From: an uncultured Succinivibrionaceae bacterium
Lineage (GTDB): Bacteria; Pseudomonadota; Gammaproteobacteria; Enterobacterales; Succinivibrionaceae
Direction of reading: 5' to 3'
Length of the DNA: 44,548 bases
Assembly: GCA_944390085.1 (NCBI GenBank)
Contig: CALXOT010000003.1
Span: forward strand, 1 to 44,548
Numbering within the stretch: position 1 is the first letter of the stretch; the number at the start of each line of letters is the position of its first letter. The position numbers and the translations under genes are program-made. Below the pieces are notes generated by a model. The model had not been told where the DNA came from and did no database searches. It saw only the letters and a list, made by a program, of their open reading frames with translations. Below are positions 17,068-25,275 of the stretch, piece after piece.

Positions 17068-18102
17068 TCAAACCTCGCATTGTTCTAAGTTCAAGTCTTT
17101 TAGCATGCGCTGATCGCTTTCATAGTTATAACCTGTAGTAGTAAGCATATCCCCGCTGATAAGAGCGTTGACGCCTGCTGCAAAAAGTGGGCGTCCTTGT
17201 TCTGGCAATAGGGTTCTGCCACCAGCCAGGCGCAGATAACTGTCAGGCAATATAAAACGCATTAAAGCTGCACTCTTGATAAATTCATCGGTACTCAGCA
17301 CGGTCTTGTTTGCAAGTGGAGTGCCAGGGATCGGGTTTAACAGGTTCAAAGGAATGCTCCTTATTCCAAGTTCCCTCAGGGCAAGCCCTAACTCCACCCG
17401 ATCTGCAATGCCTTCACCTAAACCAAATATTCCCCCGCTGCACAGTTCAAGCCCAGCCTGTCTGGCATTGAGTAAGGCCTGAACCTTGTCTTTGAAACCA
17501 TGGCTGGTACAGATGTGTGGGAAAAAACTCTCAGAGGTCTCGAGATTATTGTGTACACGGCTAAACCCTGCTTGTTTTAAAGCCAGCAATTGATCCAGAT
17601 GCAGCAATCCTGCCGAAATGCATAATGACAGCTTAGTCTGTGATTTTATTAAACGTGCAATAACCATGACTTGCTCAAGTTCGCTGTCCAGAAGCCGGCG
17701 GCCAGATAACACAAGTGAAAAGCGCTTTACGCCACAGGATTCTGCCCGTTTGGCTGTAGTGAGGGCACTTTGTGGTGAGATAAGGGGGATTTTAGGTAGC
17801 TGGCCTTGCCTTAAGGCAGATTGGGCGCAAAAGTGACAATTTTCTGAACAACGTCCGCTTTTAGCGCTGACAATAGCACAAACATCACATTTGTTTGCGC
17901 AAAATTGACGGCAGATACGTAAAGCGGACAGAGCTAGGGCAGAAGTAGGGAGATCTGCTAATGGTAATAACTGTTTTTTTGTCAGCTGACCGCCCTCCAA
18001 TATCAGAGCTTCAGCACCCCTGAGAAGTTTTTCCTGGTTAAGCGAAAGCTTTATATCATAATCCTTGAAGCGATAGGTTACTTTATCTAAATTTGATGGC
18101 AT
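17068..18102 (-). CDS. bioB: biotin synthase BioB, anaerobe type
   Basis: 344 aa radical SAM enzyme that inserts sulfur into dethiobiotin. The radical SAM cysteines are in GRCSENCHFCAQS near residue 82. Extra cysteines precede them (CANKCDVCAIV), and the segment where the classical enzyme has a cluster-binding Cys (CMGAAW in E. coli) here reads FSLVLSGR. LCISAGLL, LCSGGIFGLGE and RLAGGR are conserved. This pattern matches BioB of strict anaerobes, some of which are reported to use a 4Fe-5S auxiliary cluster. It stands alone with no other bio genes nearby. No clear ribosome binding site is seen. Confidence 0.92.
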   Translation of the reverse strand: MPSNLDKVTYRFKDYDIKLSLNQEKLLRGAEALILEGGQLTKKQLLPLADLPTSALALSALRICRQFCANKCDVCAIVSAKSGRCSENCHFCAQSALRQGQLPKIPLISPQSALTTAKRAESCGVKRFSLVLSGRRLLDSELEQVMVIARLIKSQTKLSLCISAGLLHLDQLLALKQAGFSRVHNNLETSESFFPHICTSHGFKDKVQALLNARQAGLELCSGGIFGLGEGIADRVELGLALRELGIRSIPLNLLNPIPGTPLANKTVLSTDEFIKSAALMRFILPDSYLRLAGGRTLLPEQGRPLFAAGVNALISGDMLTTTGYNYESDQRMLKDLNLEQCEV

Positions 18103-18103
18103 T

Positions 18104-18196
18104 TTAGTTAACTTCTGTTAATGCTTTGTTATTGAATATTAAAACTAGATAAATTTACAACCTCAAGTCAAGTTTAAACAGCTTGTGGTTAACTAA
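18104..18196. repeat. separated 9-bp inverted repeat flanking the bioB promoter
   Basis: TTAGTTAAC (18104-18112, next to the bioB start codon) and its exact reverse complement GTTAACTAA (18188-18196) bracket the bioB upstream region 75 bases apart. Between them TTGAGG, 17 bases, TTTAAT (leftward) could be the bioB promoter. The arms loosely resemble the repeat upstream of birA. They may be repressor half-sites or chance. Confidence 0.3.
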
Positions 18197-18358
18197 GGGC
18201 TCAGGGTTTTGATGGCTTTTGCCAAAAAAGAGCTAATGAAAAAGACTCTCATTTAAAAAGCCATAATTTGGCTTACAATCATTTGTAGCAAATGCAAGGA
18301 GAGCTTCAGGCTGTCCGGCAAAAACAATTAAAAAGATAAATCAAATGAGGATCTAAAC

Positions 18359-18739
18359 ATGCAAGTTAAGTTTTATGTCTGTGCACATTGCGGTAATATT
18401 TTCTTCTGTGCCAATGACGCAGGAATCGTTCCGACCTGCTGTGGTGAACCGATGCAGGTTATGGAAGCAGGCACCTCTGATGGTGCTTCCGAAAAGCATG
18501 TCCCGGTATATGGTCAGGATGGCTGCAAGGTAAGTGTGCAGGTTGGCGAAGTTGAGCATCCGATGATGGCCTATCACTATATCGGCTGGATCTGTGTAGA
18601 AACGGAGCAAGGACAGGTTCTGTTCAAGGATTTAAGCCCGAAGGATGCTCCGATAGCTGATTTCACTTTAAATGATGGCGATAAGGTCAAGACCGTTTAT
18701 GCTTGGTGCAATCAGCACGGTTTATGGAAGAGTGAATAA
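18359..18739 (+). CDS. dfx: desulfoferrodoxin (superoxide reductase)
   Basis: 126 aa two-domain protein. The N-terminal desulforedoxin-like site has all four cysteines (CAHC near residue 8 and CC in TCCGEPM near residue 28). The superoxide-reducing centre II is formed by the His in EKHVPVY near residue 47, VEHPMMAYHYIGWI near residue 66 and the Cys/His pair in AWCNQHGLW near the C-terminus. It reduces superoxide to peroxide without making oxygen, typical of anaerobes. GAGGAT seven bases before the ATG is the ribosome binding site. It is a single gene ended by the strong terminator at 18780. Confidence 0.96.
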   Translation: MQVKFYVCAHCGNIFFCANDAGIVPTCCGEPMQVMEAGTSDGASEKHVPVYGQDGCKVSVQVGEVEHPMMAYHYIGWICVETEQGQVLFKDLSPKDAPIADFTLNDGDKVKTVYAWCNQHGLWKSE

Positions 18740-18779
18740 GCTTACAGTAATTTGGTAAAGAAGTTTTTACTCATTAAAT

Positions 18780-18800
18780 GCCCGGCTTAGGCCGGGCTTT
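18780..18800 (+). terminator. rho-independent terminator of the desulfoferrodoxin gene
   Basis: GCCCGGC, loop TTAG, GCCGGGC, then TTT: a perfect seven-base GC stem 40 bases after the stop. The U-run is short because the group II intron sequence begins almost at once (within about five bases). Confidence 0.9.
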
Positions 18801-18803
18801 GTT

Positions 18804-20287
18804 GTATGCGGCATGCACACAATCCTCCGGTTGAAAGCCCCTGAATCAGCTGTGCAGAGTAAGATTGAAGCCTAGTACAAGGTGTGAACCGCAAGGTCCT
18901 GACTGAAAGCAGTATGATGGCATGTCCCCAGTGCTCCTACGAACAGAAACTGCATCAGGCCGACCTAACAGGGAGAGCCCCACAAATAAGGCGTATCCCA
19001 ATTTCTGCAACGTAATATTCTGCGGTAAATGAGGGGACGTTATTGAGTGGTTCTATGACCATCCGTACATGCTGACAGGATCCATACTGGGAGGCTCTTA
19101 CAGGCCTCAGCTAAATCAAGAGAGTATATATTTCCAAGCCCAACGGCAAAAAGAGACCGCTCGGTATCTCGACAGTGGTGGACAGGACAGTATAGGCCGC
19201 AGTGGCCAATGTTCAGCACGATGAATACGCAAGTCAGTTCTCAGACGGCAGTCACGTTCCACCCTCACAAGGGATGCCGCACCGCCATCAATCAGGCGCT
19301 GAAATATGCCAACGAAGGCAACGTCTACGCCAATGATTTGGATCAGAGAAAGTTCTTCGACACCGTGAACCACATCAAGATGCTGCAGGTTCTCTCGAAA
19401 ACCGTCAAAGCCCCGCGCGTGATGAAAGCCATCAGAAAAATGCTGAGAGTCAAAGTCATGAAGGTCGGTAAGTGCATTAAAGCACATATCGTACTTCCGC
19501 AGGGGCGGCTGTCAGTCCTGTACTGGCTAACATCCTGCTCAACAAACTAGATTAGGAACTCTACAGGAGGGGCCTCCGTTACTGCCGGTATGCCGAGGAT
19601 CTCATATGTTTCTGCAAGAGCCTGAGAGCGGCAGAAAGGGGACTCGAAAACATCTTCCGCTCTATCGAAGAAAAGCTTTTCCTGCAGATAAACAAAGACA
19701 AGACGCACGTCAGCAAACTGGGGCCAACGGTCAAATTTCTTTGCTTTGGGTTCAGCAGCAGGAAGACGGTGCAGGGGGGCCCACGGTGCACTATAAAAGT
19801 CGGGCGAGATTCCGCGACAAAATGCGGGAACTTCTTGACCGGATGTGCACCTGGGCTATAGAAGCTACAAGGAAGCGCTTCAATTCTGTTCTGATGGGCT
19901 GGGTAAACTATTACGGCCCTGCCATTAGTAAATCCTACGGGGCAAATGAAGACGGTAGGATCCGGAGTAGAATATGTCGGATGTACCTGAAGAAATGGAA
20001 GGAGTATGGACCTGCTTTAAAGAGAAGTGGGCTCTCCACAGCAATGACCAGAAAAAGAAGAGGAGCTCCATTGGAGTGGCCTTTTCACATGAAGGGTAGT
20101 GGGCAAAAGGCAGAACAGCCGACTAGATTCTGAATAACGGTATATTACTCAACGAAGGGTGGAACACGATCACTGCGCTCAAAGGACGAAATAGAAAGCA
20201 CGGCAACACTCTAATGGGGAGCCGTGTGCTAGAGCCGCACGCACGGTATGGTGGGGGAGGGGTGAGGCGCTAAACGCCATCCTCTAC
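18804..20287 (+). mobile_element. degenerate group II intron
   Basis: The 5' part (18804-19030) has the dense short pairings of a group II intron domain I, with GTATGCGG as a possible variant of the GUGYG start. A decayed reverse transcriptase gene follows. The 3' end folds as domain V (20219-20249: GAGCCGTGTGC and GCACGCACGGT with the AGC triad and a two-base bulge) and domain VI (20250-20287, ending CCATCCTCTACC). About 1.48 kb is shorter than a full intron, consistent with internal deletion. Insertion immediately behind a terminator hairpin is the habit of class IIC introns. The exact ends are uncertain by several bases. Confidence 0.85.
19040..20133 (+). pseudogene. group II intron reverse transcriptase/maturase, broken
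   Basis: Fragments in shifting frames spell an intron-encoded protein. They are YDHPYMLTG and GSYRPQ, KPNGKKRPLGIS, then an in-frame TAG (19193-19195) before AAVAN. SDGSH follows, then a lost base before HPHKGCRTAINQALKYA and KFFDTVNH. PQG follows, then another shift, LANILLNKLD, a second TAG (19553-19555) and ELYRRGLRYCRYAED. The catalytic YADD box is YAED (19589-19600). A last frame change precedes the thumb/maturase part (RFRDKMRELLDR to GWVNYYG, ending at 20133). The first 60-80 residues are missing and no endonuclease domain is seen. It cannot make an active enzyme. Confidence 0.9.
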
Positions 20288-20304
20288 CAAATTGTTTTTG
20301 GGTA

Positions 20305-21978
20305 TCAGTAGATCTGAATCACTGCACTGGCGCCGGCCTCTAAGATCAGATGGCCGTCTTTTAGCTGATGTTCCCCTGAGCTCAGTAAGGTACGTGCCTG
20401 CCACCCGCAGTCTAACCATACCGGATTTTCTCCAAAATTTGAGGCTACCAACAGGCATTGTTTATCAGTCACCCTTCTAAAAGCAATGGTATGTCTATTC
20501 GGATTAGGTTGTGGCTCAAAACGGCCGTAGGTGATAGTTTCCTTAAAATTATCATTATGCCTTAGGGAAATCAGCTGCCGGTAATGCCATAGCACAGAAC
20601 ACCGATCCTGCTCCTCACTTTTAACGTTTATCTGCTGATAGTCCTGTTGCAGACGCATCCAGGGCGTACTTGTACTGAAACCAGCATTAAGGCTGTTATC
20701 CCAGGGCATAGGGGTACGAGCATGATCACGTGCCTGCGCATTGAGCACCCCAAGGGCTACACTATCAGTCAGCCCATGGTTCAGGCAGCGTCGGTATTCC
20801 TCAAAACTTTGCAGATCCTTCATCTCGTAAATGGAATTGAAATGAGTATTTCCCATCCCCAGTTCCTGTCCTTGATAGACAAAGGGGATCCCGCGTAATA
20901 ACAACTGTATAGTGCCCAGAGCCTTTGCCCCCATGGGATTTTGCCACATTGCAGGGAGCCAGCAGGATAGTGCCCGTGGCTCGTCATGATTTTCCAGAAC
21001 CGTAGCCAGAAAACCGTGTTCATTGGAAAGTTGCTGTGCTTTAAACAGGGCATCACGGAATTCAGCTACAGACAACTTTTCATAGGCATAGTAAGCGCAA
21101 TGGTGACATAAGGCAGTACGAGCCTCAAAATCAAAGATGGTGGAAAAATTACCTTTATTTCCGATGTATTTTTCGATATTTTCAGGCTGTATGCTAAATA
21201 CTTCTCCTACCGTGAAAGTTTGCCGGGGCCGGAAAACTTCTTCTTGCAGCTCCTTTAAAAAAAGCTCTGCCACATCATTGCAGCTTTCGTTCATGGCACC
21301 ACAGGCACATAAGCCATCTCCCAGGGCATCAGGAGGATAATCAGGAAAATCAGGATCCTTGGCAATTGACATGATGGCATCAATGCGAAATCCAGCAATA
21401 CCCTTGTCAAGCCACCAGTTAATCAGATCATAAATACGCTGGCGCAGGCGGGGATTAAACCAATTCAGATCCGGCTGCTCACGGGCAAAGAAATGGCAGT
21501 AGTACAGATTCTCCTGTCCTGGTACTTTATCCCAGACACTGCCCCCAAAGTTTGAACGCAAATTGTTTGGTGCCCTGCCGTCCTTTCCTTCGCGAAAATA
21601 AAAATATGATGCTTCCTCGCAATATGGATCAGCACAAGCTTTTTTAAACCATTCATGTTCGCTTGAGCAGTGGTTGACCACCAGATCCATAATCACCTTG
21701 ATGTTCAAGTCATGTGCTTTAGTCATGAGCTCATCAAAATCATCCATGTTGCCAAATTGTGGATCGATGTCCTGATAGTCAGATATATCGTAACCATTAT
21801 CGATAAAAGGGGAACGGTATATAGGAGAAAGCCACAATATATCAATACCTAACTGTTTAATATAATTAAGCTTATCGATAATGCCGCGCAAGTCGCCAAT
21901 CCCATCACCATTACCATCCTTAAATGATTTAGGGTAAATTTGATAAGCGGTCTTGCCGTGCCACCACTGCCTGTCCAT
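20305..21978 (-). CDS. GH13 alpha-glucosidase (oligo-1,6-glucosidase/maltase family)
   Basis: About 557 aa from the ATG at 21978, which has GGAGG eight bases upstream. It is cytoplasmic, with no signal peptide. The (beta/alpha)8 barrel motifs are all present: DLVVNHCS, nucleophile Asp200 in GFRIDAI, acid/base Glu259 in VGEVF and Asp332 in ENHDEPR; QPDLNWFNP is typical of exo-acting enzymes. The residue after the nucleophile is Ala rather than the Val common in alpha-1,6-specific members, which leans towards alpha-1,4 (maltose-like) substrates. Trehalose-6-phosphate hydrolase is a less likely alternative. The intron's 3' end lies about 20 bases beyond its stop. Confidence 0.9.
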   Translation of the reverse strand: MDRQWWHGKTAYQIYPKSFKDGNGDGIGDLRGIIDKLNYIKQLGIDILWLSPIYRSPFIDNGYDISDYQDIDPQFGNMDDFDELMTKAHDLNIKVIMDLVVNHCSSEHEWFKKACADPYCEEASYFYFREGKDGRAPNNLRSNFGGSVWDKVPGQENLYYCHFFAREQPDLNWFNPRLRQRIYDLINWWLDKGIAGFRIDAIMSIAKDPDFPDYPPDALGDGLCACGAMNESCNDVAELFLKELQEEVFRPRQTFTVGEVFSIQPENIEKYIGNKGNFSTIFDFEARTALCHHCAYYAYEKLSVAEFRDALFKAQQLSNEHGFLATVLENHDEPRALSCWLPAMWQNPMGAKALGTIQLLLRGIPFVYQGQELGMGNTHFNSIYEMKDLQSFEEYRRCLNHGLTDSVALGVLNAQARDHARTPMPWDNSLNAGFSTSTPWMRLQQDYQQINVKSEEQDRCSVLWHYRQLISLRHNDNFKETITYGRFEPQPNPNRHTIAFRRVTDKQCLLVASNFGENPVWLDCGWQARTLLSSGEHQLKDGHLILEAGASAVIQIY

Positions 21979-22384
21979 GTAATAACCTCCGCCACAGTGC
22001 AAAAATGATTAATTGATTTTAGCTTGTTCATCATGGTGAGAGCTTTGACGGTAAGCATTGTTTCTTATCTACCAGACTAAATGAATTTTGTAAAAACACA
22101 AAAACTCATAAAATTACATAGTTTTATTATTTGTTTTGTGAAAATGTGATTTAGAACACATTATATCTAAAAATAGATGGCTTTTATCTTGGAGTTTATT
22201 TGCAGATAAGTTAAAATTTTATTGATATAATTTGTGTGCTTAGTGTGAAAAAAACTTAACTTCCAATAAGTTATGATTGGTAATTCATCTGTGTCTGCCT
22301 GATAAGAGTGCTCTTCCCTTATCATTCAGTTTTATATGGTTTTGCATTGGTAAAAACAGACAGCCAGGTAACATGGAGACGTCA
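21979..22384. other. intergenic region between divergent alpha-glucosidase and GGDEF genes
   Basis: About 400 AT-rich bases that must hold promoters for both flanking genes. A perfect TATAAT at 22226-22231 faces the GGDEF gene, but its -35 (TTGCAG, 20 bases upstream) is poor. CCAAT and ATTGG 22262-22279 form a small interrupted palindrome. No gene, riboswitch or catabolite operator was recognised. Confidence 0.4.
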
Positions 22385-23413
22385 ATGATTTTTGTGAAAC
22401 AAAAGTCTATTGAAGAGCATCCCCATAATGTAGGGGTGCGCGGTATGGATAGCGCTTTTGCCAGGCACTTTGGGGAAAAAGCTGTTGAAATCGCGCGTTA
22501 CTGCTTTAAATGCGATGCCGATCATGATCCTGGTTTTTGGAAATACGTCTGCGACGATGTAAGTTTTATCGGGCCGCTGCCTGGCATGGACGCAGTGTTT
22601 GGCATTGATAACTACCGTGAAGCTATTGCTGACGACTTAGAGTTTTGGTTTGATTATCACGATGAAAATTATTTCTTGCTGTATTCCGATGGAAATATCG
22701 CTCTGGTAACCGGACATCTGGTGCTCAAGAGCAGGGATGATGAAAAGGTATTTCTCTGTGCCAAGCAGCGTTTTACCATGCTTTTTATTAATGAAAACGA
22801 TAATCCCAAGCTCTACCATGTACATATTTCTGATCCTGACAATATAGGCGGTGATGAAGAATTTCCCTTCCAGGTTGGCCGTGAGTTAAGGAATATTTTG
22901 GACAATATGCGTGATAACGCATATAAAGACTCAATGACCGGGCTTTATAACCGTAATTATCTTGAGGATAATTACGATGAGCTTAATCAGGAAATTTCCT
23001 TCTCAGCATCTAATGGCATTGGTCTTATTTTATATCTTGATCTGAATGGCTTTAAGGAAGTCAATGATACCCTAGGACATGCCGCAGGTGACTCATTGAT
23101 TCGCATTTTTGCCCATTCTTTAAATTGGGCAGCCCAGCGAAAACTGACTAAAGCCATAGTGATGCGCGCTGGTGGGGATGAGTTTATCGTTGTTGCTCCT
23201 TACAATGAAATTAAAAGCTTAAATGGACTGCTCAGGTTACTTAAACAGGAATTATCTAACCGCGTGCCATCAAATTTCCCTGAGATCTCTTTTTCAGCAG
23301 GATTCACCAAAGTAAAGGAGCAGCGCTCCCTTAAAGAAATGATTTCTATTGCTGATCAGAACATGTACCGTTGCAAACGCCGGCTTAAAAACAGACGTAA
23401 TCATTCCCACTGA
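22385..23413 (+). CDS. diguanylate cyclase with N-terminal NTF2/SnoaL-like domain
   Basis: About 342 aa from the ATG at 22385, which has GGAGA six bases upstream; earlier in-frame starts lack one. The first 150 residues look like an NTF2/SnoaL-like alpha-beta cone (WKYVCDDVSFIGPLPG, then ALVTGHLVLKS and FTMLF), probably a small-ligand sensor. A short helix leads to a GGDEF domain (about 175-335) with DSMTGLYNRNYLE and the intact active site AGGDEF. The RxxD inhibitory site five residues before GGDEF is absent. It should make c-di-GMP from GTP in the cytoplasm. No membrane segment is seen. Confidence 0.87.
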   Translation: MIFVKQKSIEEHPHNVGVRGMDSAFARHFGEKAVEIARYCFKCDADHDPGFWKYVCDDVSFIGPLPGMDAVFGIDNYREAIADDLEFWFDYHDENYFLLYSDGNIALVTGHLVLKSRDDEKVFLCAKQRFTMLFINENDNPKLYHVHISDPDNIGGDEEFPFQVGRELRNILDNMRDNAYKDSMTGLYNRNYLEDNYDELNQEISFSASNGIGLILYLDLNGFKEVNDTLGHAAGDSLIRIFAHSLNWAAQRKLTKAIVMRAGGDEFIVVAPYNEIKSLNGLLRLLKQELSNRVPSNFPEISFSAGFTKVKEQRSLKEMISIADQNMYRCKRRLKNRRNHSH

Positions 23414-23428
23414 TAGGGTGTACATTGC

Positions 23429-23463
23429 TTGCTCCTTCCAGGCAAAATAATGGCAAGGAGCAA
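23429..23463 (+). terminator. hairpin after the GGDEF gene, possible terminator
   Basis: TTGCTCCTT (23429-23437) and AAGGAGCAA (23455-23463) form a perfect nine-base stem 15 bases after the stop. There is no U-run (ATCCTTCATT follows), so it may be an mRNA-protecting 3' hairpin rather than a true terminator. Confidence 0.45.
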
Positions 23464-23739
23464 ATCCTTCATTCCAACAATCAAATCTCCGTGAGAGATA
23501 AATACAAAACAATCAAAACTGTCTGGAAAATTATTGATGACAATCTATAATGTTTTGATTTTGCAAAATATTCATTACATTAGCATGATCGCATAATTTA
23601 TATTATGAAAAATTTATAAATAATTATTTGATATACAAAATCTTTTTCAAAAACACTGACAAAATACCACGCCCAATTATTTTATATGATGCCATCCCAT
23701 CTGAAGGCGGTCTATAATCTGCAAAACAACAAAAAGGAC
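23464..23739. other. AT-rich gap between convergent GGDEF and MerR genes
   Basis: Nearly 280 bases, strongly AT-rich, between two convergent genes. I see no open reading frame, promoter of note or structured RNA in it. Confidence 0.5.
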
Positions 23740-24612
23740 TCAAGCAACGGCAATGATATACCGTGATGCGAATTTATTCTGATCCTTATATTGCAACCAA
23801 CTTAACAGATCTATGGCACAAAGAGCTCCTACCGGCCGTAAATCTTTTTGTTTTATAAATGAAAAAAGTTTAATCAACATTTCCTGGTGGATTTTTGCCA
23901 AGCCATTTACACAAATTTGGGCACAGCGGCCGGTCGGCAACATAAAATTACCGCCCTGCCCAGTAAGATTTTGTGCAAAGAACATGCGGGCCTGATACTT
24001 ATGATGGTACACATCAGGATCTGGAACCACCATACCTAAAGGAAAACCAAGCGGTTCTCCCTGCTCGGTTGCCTGATTGATAAACCTGGCCATATCTGAG
24101 GCAAAGGTAGCATAATCAGCAAGCAGATCGCAGTTACAGTCAAAGCTAGATAACAAAGTAGATTCTTTATTTACTATAAGCTCAGGGACACCAAAAGTCA
24201 GACTCTCAATTTCCAGTGCCATTATTTCCAGCTGGCACAACAAATTATGCCGCAATTCCAATCGTTTCTGACGTCTTAGTAATTCAGCTTTGCAGGAGTT
24301 TAAACTTTCACTTAAGCTTTTAAGACTTAGATTGTCTATTAAGTCTTTAATTTGCCGCAGGCTTGCTCCACTTTCCTGCAATACACTAATCAGATCAAAG
24401 CTAAAAAACTGCTGAGCCTTGTAGCGACGGTAGCCGTTGCCTTCTACCTTAACTGGCTTGAGCAAACCAAGTTTGTCGTACAGATACAAAGTCTCCTTAG
24501 TAGTGGCACAAAGACTAGCAAAAGCACCGCTTGAGAGCACGTTCCCCTGCTGTTTTTCCTGTCTTTTTTTAGATTTTATAAGCGCTGGCAAGCTGGTAAC
24601 TGTCTGACTCAT
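23740..24612 (-). CDS. MerR family regulator with GyrI-like effector domain
   Basis: About 290 aa. The start at ATG 24612 is preferred over 24663 because the operator/promoter for the divergent exporter lies at 24633-24663. After a 25-residue basic leader comes a MerR winged helix (GAFASLCATTKETLYLYDKLGLLKP then GYRRYKAQQFFSFDLI). A coiled coil (about 105-140) and a C-terminal GyrI-like ligand domain follow, as in BmrR/BltR-type regulators that sense toxic cations. It should twist the exporter promoter into activity when ligand binds. No ribosome binding site is obvious. Confidence 0.87.
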   Translation of the reverse strand: MSQTVTSLPALIKSKKRQEKQQGNVLSSGAFASLCATTKETLYLYDKLGLLKPVKVEGNGYRRYKAQQFFSFDLISVLQESGASLRQIKDLIDNLSLKSLSESLNSCKAELLRRQKRLELRHNLLCQLEIMALEIESLTFGVPELIVNKESTLLSSFDCNCDLLADYATFASDMARFINQATEQGEPLGFPLGMVVPDPDVYHHKYQARMFFAQNLTGQGGNFMLPTGRCAQICVNGLAKIHQEMLIKLFSFIKQKDLRPVGALCAIDLLSWLQYKDQNKFASRYIIAVA

Positions 24613-24632
24613 TCTATTTTGGATTTTTATGC

Positions 24633-24663
24633 TTGACTGTGGTCTAAGACCATAGTTTAGCAT
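24633..24663 (+). promoter_or_regulatory. MerR-type promoter with 19-bp spacer for the exporter gene
   Basis: TTGACT (24633-24638), a 19-base spacer, and TAGCAT (24658-24663). The spacer carries the perfect palindrome TGGTCTAAGACCA. An over-long 19-base spacer with a dyad centred in it is the hallmark of promoters that MerR-family activators untwist. It points towards the SugE-type gene and lies directly upstream of the divergent merR start. Confidence 0.75.
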
Positions 24664-24675
24664 GAGCGATAAAGC

Positions 24676-24720
24676 AATTAATCTCCCTCACCATGCATGT
24701 TGTAAGGTGAGGTGGTTAAT
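24676..24720 (+). promoter_or_regulatory. hairpin in the leader of the sugE-type mRNA
   Basis: CCTCACC (24686-24692) and GGTGAGG (24706-24712) form a perfect stem, which extends after a small internal loop through ATTAA and TTAAT. It lies within the predicted 5' untranslated leader, about 65 bases before the start codon. It does not show the ACGR loops of guanidine-II riboswitches and I cannot match it to a known riboswitch class. Confidence 0.45.
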
Positions 24721-24780
24721 TTTATCTGCTTGTATAACAAATAAAACTGTCTTTTTTAATTTTAAGTAGAGGAATTTTCT

Positions 24781-25107
24781 ATGCATTCGCCATGGGTATA
24801 TTTAATCATTGCCGGAATCTTTGAAGTGGGCTGGCCGCTTGGTTTTAAATTGGCACATGGTTCAGGATTACAGCGCTTTAGCTTTATCCTGTTTGCAGTG
24901 ATTTGCATGGCCTTAAGTGGATTTTTCCTCTACATTGCTCAAAAGCATCTGCCAATAGGAACCGCCTATGCAGTGTGGACTGGCATTGGAACGCTTGGGG
25001 CTTTTTCAATCGGGATCTTGTTCTTTGATGATGAGTTGAGCTTGTTGCGAACCCTGGGGGTACTTCTTATTTTGGGGGGAGTGATTGCACTTAAGGCATC
25101 TCAATAA
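24781..25107 (+). CDS. sugE: small multidrug resistance family exporter, SugE/Gdx type
   Basis: 108 aa with four membrane helices, the standard SMR size. The essential membrane glutamate is in GIFEVGWPLGFK near residue 15, and LPIGTAYAVWTGIGTLGA around residue 57-74 is the Gdx/SugE signature that separates guanidinium exporters from EmrE-type drug exporters. It works as a dual-topology dimer exchanging protons for the cation. AGAGGA precedes the ATG. The divergent MerR regulator and the 19-base-spacer promoter suggest ligand-induced expression. The substrate may be guanidinium or a quaternary ammonium compound. Confidence 0.9.
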   Translation: MHSPWVYLIIAGIFEVGWPLGFKLAHGSGLQRFSFILFAVICMALSGFFLYIAQKHLPIGTAYAVWTGIGTLGAFSIGILFFDDELSLLRTLGVLLILGGVIALKASQ

Positions 25108-25193
25108 AAACTCCTTAACAATCAATAAATGATACTGGACAGCTCCTGACATAGCATAATTCTGCCCGACATAAAAGCAGCTGCCGTATATTT

Positions 25194-25240
25194 TGTGATA
25201 ACGTTTACACCACTGAAATTTTAATGTAAACGTTATCACA
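25194..25240. promoter_or_regulatory. paired LacI/CcpA-type operators in a perfect 16-bp inverted repeat
   Basis: TGTGATAACGTTTACA (25194-25209) and its exact reverse complement TGTAAACGTTATCACA (25225-25240) are separated by 15 bases. Each arm contains a 14-mer, TGTAAACGTTATCA or its complement, that fits the LacI-family/cre consensus TGWAARCGYTWNCA. The two operator centres are 29 bp apart and lie about 35-80 bases upstream of the promoter for the PTS operon. No LacI-family gene lies in the window, so the regulator must be encoded elsewhere. Confidence 0.75.
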
Positions 25241-25275
25241 CTTTAAGCATGGTAGATTTAACCTTATGCACCACT

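Noticed and set aside
19116..19487. 123-codon open frame on the minus strand across the intron reverse transcriptase
   Set aside because: It mirrors the decayed reverse transcriptase coding sequence on the plus strand and has no independent support.
23429..23463. True rho-independent terminator after the GGDEF gene
   Set aside because: The stem is perfect but no T-run follows, so it is listed only as a possible 3' hairpin.
24664..24780. Guanidine riboswitch upstream of the SugE-type gene
   Set aside because: A strong hairpin is present, but I cannot find the paired ACGR loops of guanidine-II or the conserved core of guanidine-I, and a MerR promoter explains regulation.
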